Below, piece by piece: positions 35,595 through 44,401 of a DNA stretch of 64,000 nucleotides. The stretch spans positions 372,001 through 436,000 of the forward strand of contig CAVUIK010000008.1 in the NCBI GenBank assembly GCA_963741565.1, in the 5' to 3' direction. Each line of letters starts with the position of its first letter. The stretch's first letter is position 1. Both the position numbers and the translations under genes were made by a program. The notes beneath the pieces were generated by a model, which worked only from the letters and a program-made list of their open reading frames with translations, made no database searches and was not told the DNA's origin. Origin of the DNA: Ga0077555 sp963741565. Lineage in GTDB: Bacteria > Pseudomonadota > Alphaproteobacteria > Rhizobiales > Hyphomicrobiaceae.

Positions 35595-36506
35595 ATGATC
35601 GACCCGATCGAAGGTTCCCCGATTGACAGCCCGCGGCGCCGGCGACGGCGCCTGTTCCGCCAGCGCAAGATCCCGGTCCGCTTTCTGGTGCCCAATTTTT
35701 TCACCCTCTTGAGTCTCTGTGCGGGGGTGACGGCGATCCGGATGGCGATCGAACAGCGTTATGAATTCGCCGTGGCGCTCATCGTTGCAGCCGCCCTCCT
35801 GGACGGCGTCGATGGCCGACTGGCACGTGCGCTCAAGGCGCAGTCGCGTTTCGGCGCCGAGTTGGACAGCCTCGCCGACTTCATCAACTTCGGTGTGGCT
35901 CCCGGCATCCTCATCTTCACGTGGGGGCTCGGCGGATTGAAGGGGCTCGGCTGGATTGCCGTGCTGGTGTTTGCCTGCGGCATGGGACTGCGGCTGGCGC
36001 GGTTCAACGCGATGATCGAAGTCGACAAGCCGAAATGGCAATCGAACTACTTCACCGGCATGCCGGCGCCGGCTGGAGCGGTCACCATTCTACTGCCGCT
36101 CTATCTGGAAGGCGTTGGCCTCACCGAGATCCGCTCGTGGCCATTGGCAATCTCGATCTACACGCTGGCGCTGGCCGGACTGCTCGTCTCGACTCTTCCG
36201 ACGTTCTCCGGCAAGCTTCTCGGCGAGCGCATTGGACGCGAATGGGTGCCACCGATTCTGATCGGCGCCGCACTTCTGGTTGGCCTGCTGGTGACCTACC
36301 CCTACGCAACACTGACCGTCGTCACGCTGCTCTATCTCGCGACGATACCCTGGAGCTATCGGCGCTATCACCAGCACCAGAGGGACTGGGACCACGAGAA
36401 CCCCGTGACGACCCCGGTGGGGCATGGCGGACCCGGCTCAGACGGACATGGCCCCGTCATCCCGTCGCCGATTCAGCGCGTACCGCCGTCCGAGACAAAG
36501 CACTGA
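35595..36506 (+). CDS. pssA: CDP-diacylglycerol-serine O-phosphatidyltransferase
   Basis: A 303-aa integral membrane enzyme that joins CDP-diacylglycerol and serine to give phosphatidylserine. The CDP-alcohol phosphatidyltransferase motif is complete (DGVDGRLAR, then GAELDSLAD). About eight transmembrane helices run from NFFTLLSLCAGVTAIRMAI to VVTLLYLATIPWSYRR. A basic N-terminus (RRRRRRLFRQRK) suits membrane or ribosome association. The ~50-aa C-terminal tail is polar and Pro/Gly-rich. It acts directly before Psd. Confidence 0.96.
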   Translation: MIDPIEGSPIDSPRRRRRRLFRQRKIPVRFLVPNFFTLLSLCAGVTAIRMAIEQRYEFAVALIVAAALLDGVDGRLARALKAQSRFGAELDSLADFINFGVAPGILIFTWGLGGLKGLGWIAVLVFACGMGLRLARFNAMIEVDKPKWQSNYFTGMPAPAGAVTILLPLYLEGVGLTEIRSWPLAISIYTLALAGLLVSTLPTFSGKLLGERIGREWVPPILIGAALLVGLLVTYPYATLTVVTLLYLATIPWSYRRYHQHQRDWDHENPVTTPVGHGGPGSDGHGPVIPSPIQRVPPSETKH

Positions 36507-36515
36507 GCGCCCAGA

Positions 36516-36537
36516 GCCGGCAAACCGAGACGCCGGC
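36516..36537. terminator. Weak hairpin between convergent pssA and manC
   Basis: GCCGGC at 36516-36521 and again at 36532-36537 can pair (6 bp, 10-nt loop) between the two stop codons. It has no T-run and is assigned mainly by position. Confidence 0.35.
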
Positions 36538-36544
36538 ACGCCCC

Positions 36545-37990
36545 TTACTTCGTTTCGTCGGGCGCGCGGTGGTAGATGTCATCTGTGCGCATGATGTCGT
36601 CCTCGCCGAGATACGTGCCGATTTGCACTTCGATGATCTCGACGGGAACCTTGCCCGGATTCTCTAAGCGGTGCCATTGCGTCGCAAAAATGTAGACGGA
36701 CTCGTTCTCGCGCACGAGTTTCTCGATGTCGCCGATGACGACCTTGGCCGTTCCCTGCACGACAATCCAGTGCTCGGAGCGATGGTGGTGCATCTGCATG
36801 GAGAGCTTGCCGCCCGGCTTCACATGCAGCAGCTTCACCTGAAAGCGGGTGCCGATATTGAGCGTTTCGAAGAAACCCCACGGACGATAGTTCCGCAGGT
36901 GCTGCTCCTGCTCCTTGCGGTTTGATTTCTTCAGGCGTGCCACGATCTTCGAGACGTCCTGCGCACGGCTCTTGTCGGCCACCAGCAGGGCATCCGGCGT
37001 ATCGACGATGATCAGGTCCTTGACGCCGATCGTCGACACCAGCGACCGCTCGCTGTGCACGTAGAGGTTGGAGCTGTCTTCGAGGATCGCATCGCCATGG
37101 ACATAGTTGCCGTCCTCGTCATGGGGCGCGATGTCCCACAGCGACGACCAGGATCCGACGTCATTCCAGCCGACGTCGATCGGCAGCATGGCGGCAAGCG
37201 AGGTCTTCTCCATCACGGCATAGTCGACGGAAATATTCGGCGACTGGCCGAACGCCGCACGGTCGAGCCGGATGAAACCGAGATCGTCCTTTGAGCGTTG
37301 CAACGCATTGCGGGCCGCGTCGAAGATGGCCGGCTCGAGCCGCTGCAGCTCCTCGAGAAAGGCTCGGGCGCCCAGCACGAAGATCCCGCTGTTCCAGTAG
37401 TAGTTCCCGGAATCGATGTAGCGCTGCGCGGTCTCGGCATCGGGTTTCTCGGCAAAGGCATCGACCGTGAAAGCGCCGTTGGCGAAGCCGTCGAGCGCCG
37501 CGCCCTGGCGAATGTAACCGTAGCCCGTATGCGGTTCGCTCGGCTTGATGCCGAAAAGCACCAGGCGTCCGGTGGCCGCGACCTTAGCGGCGCGGCGAAC
37601 CGCTTCCAGGAACCGGACCTCGTCACGAATAACATGGTCCGACGGCATCACCACGATGACACCCTGTGGGTCCTCCCGCGCAACGGCAAACGCGGCAACG
37701 GCGATCGCCGCCGCCGTATTCCGAGCCACCGGCTCGAGGAAGATCGACTTTGTGCTGATGTTGGCGCGATCGAGCTCCTCCTTGACGAGGAAGCGGTGAT
37801 CGTTGTTGCAAAGCAGAACTGGCGCGGCGAAACCTTTGTCCGCCGACAGTCGCTGCAGCGTCGCGCCGAGAAAACTCGGGCCCTGGCCATTGAAAAAGCG
37901 GATGAATTGCTTTGGATACATGGACCGCGATAGCGGCCAAAGGCGCGTTCCAGAGCCACCCGAAAGGATGACGGGATGGATGGTGCTCAT
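36545..37990 (-). CDS. manC: Mannose-1-phosphate guanylyltransferase / mannose-6-phosphate isomerase
   Basis: A 481-aa bifunctional enzyme making GDP-mannose for polysaccharides. The nucleotidyltransferase domain opens MSTIHPVILSGGSGTRLWPL and holds PKQFIRFF, VMPSDHVIRD and EKPDAETAQRY. The C-terminal cupin isomerase domain has RPWGFFETLN, then KLSMQMHHHRSEHWIVVQG with the metal histidines. GGAGGGAG precedes the ATG by ~7 nt. No exopolysaccharide cluster is adjacent, so this is probably a housekeeping or surface-polysaccharide copy. Confidence 0.96.
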   Translation of the reverse strand: MSTIHPVILSGGSGTRLWPLSRSMYPKQFIRFFNGQGPSFLGATLQRLSADKGFAAPVLLCNNDHRFLVKEELDRANISTKSIFLEPVARNTAAAIAVAAFAVAREDPQGVIVVMPSDHVIRDEVRFLEAVRRAAKVAATGRLVLFGIKPSEPHTGYGYIRQGAALDGFANGAFTVDAFAEKPDAETAQRYIDSGNYYWNSGIFVLGARAFLEELQRLEPAIFDAARNALQRSKDDLGFIRLDRAAFGQSPNISVDYAVMEKTSLAAMLPIDVGWNDVGSWSSLWDIAPHDEDGNYVHGDAILEDSSNLYVHSERSLVSTIGVKDLIIVDTPDALLVADKSRAQDVSKIVARLKKSNRKEQEQHLRNYRPWGFFETLNIGTRFQVKLLHVKPGGKLSMQMHHHRSEHWIVVQGTAKVVIGDIEKLVRENESVYIFATQWHRLENPGKVPVEIIEVQIGTYLGEDDIMRTDDIYHRAPDETK

Positions 37991-38200
37991 GGATTGCTCC
38001 CTCCGGGCAGGTTCGGCTCCGACTGTGCGCCGTTCGGCGTTTCGCCAGGGAGCCCGACGAACATGGTAAATAGCGCGCAATGGGAGCGCACTCAAGGAAT
38101 CTGACGGGTTTCCTGAGATGCAGATACCCTCGCCGTCGTGCCAGAGACGACTGCATTGTCGGCGTCACGCCGACGGCGGCCGATCCCAATGCCCCGACGA

Positions 38201-40226
38201 TCAGCGCCGTTGCGTCAGGCGGTCACGCAACGAGCGCAGCGCGCCGCCCTGGCCTGGCGCACCGCCGGCCGCTGGTGCTGGCGCCCCGGCTGCCGCTGGT
38301 CCGGGCTGCTCCGCCCGCATGGGCGGCGCCTCACGCCGGGCCAACATCGGTTCCCGCCGCTGGCCCAACCCTTGAGTTGCAGGCGCCTGACGAGGCGCCT
38401 GCTCGCGGAAAGCCGCCGATGCGGCCGCAAGCTCCGCCGGATCGCGCATCCGCGATGGTGCAGCCACGGGTTCGGCTGGCACCATGTTATCGACAGGCGC
38501 GGTCTGAATACCCATCGCCTCGGCGAACATCGCCGTCTGCTGGACCGCATCCACTGTCGTGCCGCCCGAGGCATGCCGCCACCGCTCGACGACCGCGTCG
38601 AGAAATCCTTCGTCGTGGACCGAGGCTTGCCACATCTCGGAGAACTTCGCCGTCGAGCTGCGCGGCAACGCGTGCTTCGGCAACTCGTCGAACCGGATCC
38701 GGACAGGAAGCGTCACGCCTTCACCGAACGCAATGGCTTCGCGCTGGCCGAGAGCCGACAGGAACTCGAGCAGGCCTGAGCCGGTGTCCGAGATCGAAGA
38801 CCGGACGATCTCCTGGTCGCGATCGTTCGACATGCGAAGCGCGAAAACGGTGTTGCATTGCGACAGAATTGTCGGATCGATCTCAGCCGGACGCTGTGTC
38901 ACGATGCAGAGCGAGGCGCCGTACTTACGGCCTTCCTTGGCGATCTTGGCGATTGCGCGCTTGCACGGCTCGAAGCCGAGGCTCGCGTTCGCGGGCACAT
39001 AACGGTGGGCTTCCTCGCAGACGAGGGTGACCGGCACCTTGCCTTCGCTCCAGAGCGCGAAGTCGAAGGTCATCCGGCAGACGACCGAGACGACAACGTT
39101 GATGATTTCGGTCGGCAGGCCGGTCAACTCGAGGATGGTGATCGGCTTGTTGTTCACCGGCACGCGGAAGATGCGCGACAGGATCTGGGCCATGCCGTCA
39201 TAGACGGTCAGCGAACCGAACATGAAAGAGTAGCGCGGATCGAGCGACAGCATCTCAAAACGCATCTTGAGATTGCGGTAGGGCGCGATATCGCGCTTGT
39301 TCTCGAGCTTGCCCATGCGCTCGTCCATGAGCGAGGTCAGATCCGAGATCCGGTAAGGAACCGGGGTATCGACCGTGAACTTGCTGGAGTCGAGGATGCG
39401 ATTGCGCTGGACCTGCGATTCCTTGCTGCCTCGGCTGGTGCCATAGCGGCTCTTGGCAACCGGAATGAGTTCCTGCAGCAATTCGATCTCGTGCTTGCGA
39501 TCGGAGGGATCGCCGATGACGACCTCGACAAGCTCCTCGAACGTCAGCAGCCAGTAGGGCAACTGCATGTTGCGCGGCGACACAACCTCGCCCCACTCGG
39601 TAAAGGCCGTCGAGTATTCGTTGTGGGGATCGAGCAGCACGATATGTGCGTTCGGGTTCTTCTCGAGGATCGAGCGCAGGATCAGCGCCGTCGTGCACGA
39701 TTTGCCGGTGCCGGTGGTGCCGAGAATGGCGAAGTGCTTGCCGAGCAGATCGTCGACGCGGACGGTCGCAGGAATCGAGCTGTCTTGGCGGATGCAGCCG
39801 ACGCGAACGGATTTGGCGGTATCGCCACAGAAGGCGATCTCAAGCTCGCTCTTGACGGAGACGCGGGCGCGATCACCGAGCGACGGATAGACGGTGACGC
39901 CGCGATTGAAGGTTTCCGGCCGGCCGTCCTTGCCCTTCTTCAACTCGCCGACGAGGCCGAGTTCGGCGATCCAGATTTCCGTCTCGCCCTCACGCTGGGC
40001 GGGAACCGGTACATTGAGTGCGGAGACGATCGCGAGAACGACAGTGCCCGGTGTCTCGATCGCGAGCAGCGTGCCCATTTCCGGGCGATCTTTCGTCGGC
40101 CGCGCGCCATCGAGCGTCGAGTTCGAGCAGCACGATCGCCTTGGAGCCCGTCACCGACACGATTCGGCCGATCGAATTGTCTTCGGCCCGCGATTTGCGC
40201 TCCATTGTCGGTGCAATCAGCTGCAT
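38201..40226 (-). CDS. HerA-like/DUF87 ATPase, apparent frameshift near N-terminus
   Basis: A hexameric FtsK/HerA-superfamily ATPase. The N-terminal ~37 residues (MQLIAPTMERKSRAEDNSIG, then VTGSKAIVLLEL) read in a different frame from the remaining ~630. The start at 40226 has GAAGGA 8 nt upstream. The main part begins LDGARPTKDRPEMGTLLAIE. It has the Walker A loop GTTGTGKSCTTALIL, VLLDPHNEYS, the Walker B VTLVCEEAHRYVP and sensor-like IVTQRPAEIDPTILSQCN. It ends in a ~100-aa Pro/Ala/Gln-rich tail. The break lies in a TCGAG-repeat at 40110-40121 (net +1). An internal ATG at 40078 could still give a 625-aa protein. It is 25 bp downstream of the kinase gene. No NurA nuclease is nearby. Confidence 0.8.
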
Positions 40227-40251
40227 GGCGTTGGTCCTTCAATTCTGCTCT

Positions 40252-41130
40252 TCAGTTGGCACCGGCGTGCGTAGCACTCGATCCGCGTTGGACATAGGAG
40301 ACGAACTGCGGGGACGGCAGATAAATGCCGACCTCGGTTCCCATTGTCTTGGCGCTGCGGATTTCGAGGCGTCCGCCATGGAGTTCGATCAGGGCATTGG
40401 CGATCGGCAGGCCGAGACCCGCGCCTTCGCGCCATCTCGTCTTGCCGCCGTCAACCTGCCCAAAAGGCGTCAAGGCAAGCTTGACTTCTTCTTCGTCCAT
40501 CCCGACGCCGGTATCGCGGATGTAGATCGTGGCGCCGCCACCGGCCACCTGGGTCTCGATGAACACGCTGCCGCCAGGGCGCGTGAATTTCACAGCATTG
40601 CCGAGAATATTGGAGATCGCCTGGGACAGCTTCTGCGCATCGCCGCGGAGCATCGGAAGCTCGGCCTTCGCCAGGTATTCGAGCTTTACGCCCGCCTCGG
40701 TGGCAGGTTGCCTGTGCGAGCTGATGACCGATTCGAGGACCTCCTCGATGCTGACTTCGCGCGCTTCGAGCGTGTAGCGTCCGCTTTGTAGCTTGGAGAT
40801 GTCGAGAATGTCGTTGATGAGGGACAGCAAATGTCCCGCCGCATCGTGAATGAGCCGGGCGTATTCGGAAACGTCCTCGGGCTTCAGCTTGCGGCGGTCG
40901 CTCTCGGCGAGCAGCTTCGAAAACCCGATCACCGTATTGAGCGGCGTCCGCAGCTCGTGGCTCATGTTGGAGATGAACTCGGACTTCACCCGGGTCGCAA
41001 TCTCGGCCTCGGCGCGCGCCGTCTCCTCGGCATACCGGGTCCGGCTTCTGAGCACGGCCTCGCCGAGTTTGAGCGAATACTCGCTCATCAGCGAATTCAT
41101 CCGTCCCGCCCCGATGGGTCTGCTCAGCAT
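40252..41130 (-). CDS. Cytoplasmic sensor histidine kinase
   Basis: A kinase core of ~292 aa with no transmembrane helix and almost no sensor domain. The first ~50 residues form a charged helix (VLRSRTRYAEETARAEAEIA). HisKA has the phospho-His in FISNMSHELRTPLNTVIGFS. The ATPase domain has N-box ISNILGNAVKFTRPGG, G1 IRDTGVGMDEEEV and G2 GAGLGLPIANALIELHGG. The starts at 41130 and 41100 (MNSLMSEYSL) are both possible. It lies immediately upstream of the HerA gene, likely in one operon. No response regulator is adjacent. It may depend on another protein for sensing. Confidence 0.9.
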   Translation of the reverse strand: MLSRPIGAGRMNSLMSEYSLKLGEAVLRSRTRYAEETARAEAEIATRVKSEFISNMSHELRTPLNTVIGFSKLLAESDRRKLKPEDVSEYARLIHDAAGHLLSLINDILDISKLQSGRYTLEAREVSIEEVLESVISSHRQPATEAGVKLEYLAKAELPMLRGDAQKLSQAISNILGNAVKFTRPGGSVFIETQVAGGGATIYIRDTGVGMDEEEVKLALTPFGQVDGGKTRWREGAGLGLPIANALIELHGGRLEIRSAKTMGTEVGIYLPSPQFVSYVQRGSSATHAGAN

Positions 41131-41260
41131 TGCGAATCACACTGTCCCAGCCATTGCCCATCGAGAAGCTAGCCCTCAGTCGATAACGTGGGGTTAATGC
41201 CTGGATTGAATTCGAAAGTTGCATGAGCCATACCGGACGTCCGACACGCAGGAGACCGAA

Positions 41261-42500
41261 ATGCAGCGAAATCTGACGATCGACGGTAACCGCCTCTGGA
41301 CGACCATCATGGCGTCCGCAGAGATCGGACGCGGGCCAAACGGCGGTCTCAGACGGCTGACGCTGACCGATGACGACAAGCGGATGCGCGATCGCTTTGC
41401 GCAATGGGCTGGCGAAAGCGGTCTCCGCCTGACAGTCGACCAGCTCGGCAACATGTTTGCGCGGCGCGAGGGCCGCGAGGCGCAACTGCCGCCGGTGCTG
41501 ATTGGCAGCCATCTCGATACCCAGTCCCCGGGCGGGCGCTTCGACGGCATCCTCGGCGTTCTCGCAGGCCTCGAGGTGCTGCGCACACTGGACGCGGCCG
41601 GCATTTCGACCAGGCGGCCGATCGAGGTGGTCAACTGGACCAACGAGGAAGGCGCTCGCTTTTACCCACCAATGCTCGCCTCCATGGTCTTTGCCGGCAA
41701 GGAAAGCGTCAGCTGGGCCCGCGACCGGCTCGACAAGGACGGACGCGCGCTTGGTCTCGAACTCGATCGCATCGGGTATGCAGGCCCCAGGCCCCGTCGG
41801 CGGGCGGCCGATCGACGCGTACTTCGAATTGCATATCGAGCAAGGGCCGAAGCTCGATGTTTCTGGCATTCCGGTTGGCGTGGTCACCGGGGGCTTTCCG
41901 ACGCGTGGCATGCGAATCGAGATCACCGGCGAAACGGCGCACGTCGGGCCGACGCCCATGGAGCGGCGGCGCAACGCGCTGGTTGGCGCCGCGCACATGG
42001 CCGTCGCCATCGACGAGATCGGCTGGCGCTATTCGGCCGGCGAAGGCAAGACCACGGCCGCACGCCTCGATCTCTGGCCAAACCAGCCGGGCATCATTTC
42101 GGAGCGCGCCAGCCTGTTCTGCGATATGCGCCATCCCGAGCAGTCAGCCCTGGATCGCATGCGGGCGGAGATCGACATTGCGCTCGCCGATTGTGAGCGG
42201 CGCAGCCAATGCCGCATTGAGATCGCGGAGTCCTGGGGATTTGGCGGGTTTCAGTTCGACGCCGGATTGATCGGCCTGATCCGCGGTGCCGCGCGCGACC
42301 TGGATCACGCCACCCTGGATCTGAAGTCCGAAGCCGGTCACGACTCCTATCACATGGCGTCGATCTGTCCGTCTGCGATGATATTCACACCCTGCCGCGG
42401 TGGCATTTCGCACAACGAGGCCGAGGACATGACGCTGGCCGAAGCGGTGCCGGGCGCCAACGTGCTTCTACGCGCCGTGTTCGCCCGCGCAGATCGCTAG
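41261..42500 (+). pseudogene. M20 family Zn-dependent amidohydrolase (carbamoylase/allantoate type), frameshifted by 7-bp duplication
   Basis: The start MQRNLTIDGNRLWTTIMASA follows AGGAGACCGAA. The first ~175 residues hold metal motifs GSHLDTQSPGGRFDG and WTNEEGARF. At 41782-41795 AGGCCCC occurs twice in tandem. Dropping one copy joins GYAG to PVGGRPIDAYFELHIEQGP and restores a normal ~410-aa enzyme ending LLRAVFARADR. The second part carries GETAHVGPTPM, the dimer/substrate segment, and the metal His in CRGGISHNEAEDM. The family hydrolyses N-carbamoyl amino acids or allantoate. As written the product would be truncated and inactive, unless the duplication is a sequencing artefact. Confidence 0.88.
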
Positions 42501-42519
42501 TAACACGGTCGGCACTATG

Positions 42520-43122
42520 TCAAGTCCCGGGCCGGGCCGCCGCGTCGACGGCAACGGTGAACTGATCAATCAACGCGCGCAATAAGTCGGCTTGTTGTGG
42601 AGTCGCCGCATCGATGCTGGGATGGCGAACGAGCTGGCTGATGGTTTCGTAGGGTCGCTGCATCAGCCCATCGTACGTCGCGCAACTGTGCTTCACGACC
42701 TCCAGGGCTTGCGAGTTGCCGTTGGCGCGGTCTTGTTCGGACTGGAGCACCGCGATTTGCTGCGCCAGACGCCAAGCGCACCGTTGCAGCGCGCAGAGAA
42801 CCGGAGCGCCTTCAAACGTACCGGCCGGTGGCGAGCCGGACTCGGCAAACCCCGGCAACAGGGCGCCATCGTCGACACCTTCGCCGCCCAGCAGGTCGTT
42901 CGGCAAGATTCGCAGGAGCTCACAGATCTTCCGAAGCAGCGCGAGATCCGGCTCCACTTCCGCGCGCTCGTATCGGGTGTATCGGTTCTCGTCGATGCCA
43001 AGCGCGCGCGCGAAACTGCGGGCCGTTTTGAAGCCTTTTGGAACGCGAAGCTCTCGCAAGCGCCGCGCAAAATCCAATCTGGCCGCCGAACGGTCAACTT
43101 GATCTGATATCTGATTAGTCAT
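42520..43122 (-). CDS. XRE-family helix-turn-helix transcriptional regulator
   Basis: A 200-aa protein whose residues ~15-80 form an XRE HTH: FARRLRELRVPKGFKTARSF, then ALGIDENRYTRYERAEVEPD, then LRKICELLRILPNDLL. The C-terminal ~110 residues are unrelated to a known domain and probably mediate dimerisation or ligand sensing. The AT-rich upstream region carries repeated AATATCAG elements that may be its operator, suggesting autoregulation. It is convergent with the M20 hydrolase gene. Confidence 0.88.
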   Translation of the reverse strand: MTNQISDQVDRSAARLDFARRLRELRVPKGFKTARSFARALGIDENRYTRYERAEVEPDLALLRKICELLRILPNDLLGGEGVDDGALLPGFAESGSPPAGTFEGAPVLCALQRCAWRLAQQIAVLQSEQDRANGNSQALEVVKHSCATYDGLMQRPYETISQLVRHPSIDAATPQQADLLRALIDQFTVAVDAAARPGT

Positions 43123-43133
43123 ACGACGTTCTG

Positions 43134-43165
43134 AATATCAGAGTTATGAAAGATGTAAATATCAG
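43134..43165. promoter_or_regulatory. Candidate operator: AATATCAG direct repeats upstream of the XRE gene
   Basis: AATATCAG occurs at 43134-43141 and 43158-43165, exactly 24 bp apart. An inverted partial copy (CTGATAT) lies at 43104-43110 inside the start of the XRE gene. The surrounding ~120 bp is much more AT-rich than its neighbours. An XRE or flanking-gene operator is inferred. Confidence 0.4.
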
Positions 43166-43244
43166 CATTAGGAAGTTTCATACAAGGCATCGGAAAGGCC
43201 CAACACCCAAAAGGTGCTGAATTCCGTTACGCAACCTTAAGTAT

Positions 43245-44201
43245 CTATGCGCTTCCTATCAGAATACCGGCCGCGAAGACAATGAGGCCACCAAGCACGA
43301 CTTCGAAAGCCGCTTGGAGAAACTTGGTGTCCATGTAGCGCGACCGAATCCAGGCGATCAGCCACAACTCGACCAGGACGACAGCTACGGCAATGCTTGT
43401 CGCGGTCCAGAAATCCTTGATCAGATAAGGCAGCGTGTGCCCTACGCCGCCTAGTGTCGTCATGAGCCCAGTGATACCGCCGCGCATCCAGGGATGTCCG
43501 CGCCCGGTCAACGATCCGTCATCGGACATCGCCTCGGCAAATCCCATTGAGATGCCCGCCCCCACGGACGCCGCCATACCGACCAGAAACGTTTGCCAGG
43601 TGTCATGGGTTGCGAATGCAGCAGCAAACAACGGCGCCAGCGTCGAGACCGAACCATCCATAAGTCCCGCGAGGCCCGGCTGGACGATCTGGAGCACGAA
43701 CATGCGCCGATGCGCCTCCGCCTCCTCGGACTGCACGTCTTTCGTCAGATGCTTTTCGCCAAGCTTCTGAGCTAACGAAATATGCGCTCGCTCCGCCGCC
43801 GCCAGATCACCGAGCAGCTTACGCGTGCCGGCGTCCGACGTCCGCAACAAAGCCCGCTCATAGAACTGTCGGGTCTCGAACTCGATCGTCTCGGCTTGCT
43901 TGCGAACCTTGTCCAGCCCGAGAGGACGCACCATCCAGATCGGTTCGTGACGCAGGAACCCCTTCACGTCCTGGCGGCGGATCAGCGGGATATGCGCGCC
44001 AAACCTTTGCACGTAGAGATCGAGCAGCCACCGCCGGTGCTCGTTTTCCTCGTTCGCCATGTCAGTGAAGACCTTGGCCGATGCTGGGAAGGTGTCCTTT
44101 AGGCCATCGGCATAGTCGGCGTAGATCCGCCCATGCTCCTCCTCGAGGCTGATGGCGAGTGCCAGGATCTCTTGGTCGGTCAGGTCTGCGAACGCTTTCA
44201 A
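43245..44201 (-). CDS. mbfA: MbfA, membrane-bound ferritin-like iron exporter (ferritin domain + VIT1/CCC1)
   Basis: A 318-aa protein. Residues ~1-165 are a ferritin-like di-iron domain with ISLEEEHGRIYADYA, ANEENEHRRWLLDLY, EFETRQFYERAL and AAERAHISLAQ. Residues ~170-318 are a VIT1-type membrane domain of about five helices (PGLAGLMDGSVSTLAPLFAA, then GMAASVGAGISMGFAEAMSD). In Agrobacterium and Bradyrhizobium MbfA exports iron and protects against iron and peroxide. The start is TTG with GGAG 7 nt upstream; the ATG just upstream is out of frame. An Irr-type control element lies 27 bp before the start. Confidence 0.94.
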   Translation of the reverse strand: MKAFADLTDQEILALAISLEEEHGRIYADYADGLKDTFPASAKVFTDMANEENEHRRWLLDLYVQRFGAHIPLIRRQDVKGFLRHEPIWMVRPLGLDKVRKQAETIEFETRQFYERALLRTSDAGTRKLLGDLAAAERAHISLAQKLGEKHLTKDVQSEEAEAHRRMFVLQIVQPGLAGLMDGSVSTLAPLFAAAFATHDTWQTFLVGMAASVGAGISMGFAEAMSDDGSLTGRGHPWMRGGITGLMTTLGGVGHTLPYLIKDFWTATSIAVAVVLVELWLIAWIRSRYMDTKFLQAAFEVVLGGLIVFAAGILIGSA

Positions 44202-44227
44202 ACTGGGACTCCATCGCGTCGAAGTTC

Positions 44228-44244
44228 TTTAGAATAGTTCCAAA
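44228..44244. promoter_or_regulatory. Iron control element (ICE, Irr-binding site) upstream of mbfA
   Basis: TTTAGAATAGTTCCAAA is a near-perfect 7-3-7 palindrome matching the Irr-box core TTTAGAA-N3-TTCTAAA with one mismatch. It lies just upstream of mbfA, a known Irr-repressed gene in rhizobia. Repression under low iron by Irr is inferred. Confidence 0.85.
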
Positions 44245-44401
44245 GAATTCAGATGCAAGGCGCTTTGTCGGCTGTCCCACTTCTGCGGCGATCGTACGCA
44301 GGATGTCTTTGAACTGCTTGCATGCCCTGGCGCCGCATGTTGTCTTGCCGCGACATTCGAGCCGATGCGGCACGCTCGGCATTGACGATAAGGATTGGCG
44401 G

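Noticed and set aside
38858..40297. A 479-codon + frame opposite HerA
   Set aside because: Antisense to intact Walker motifs on the minus strand.
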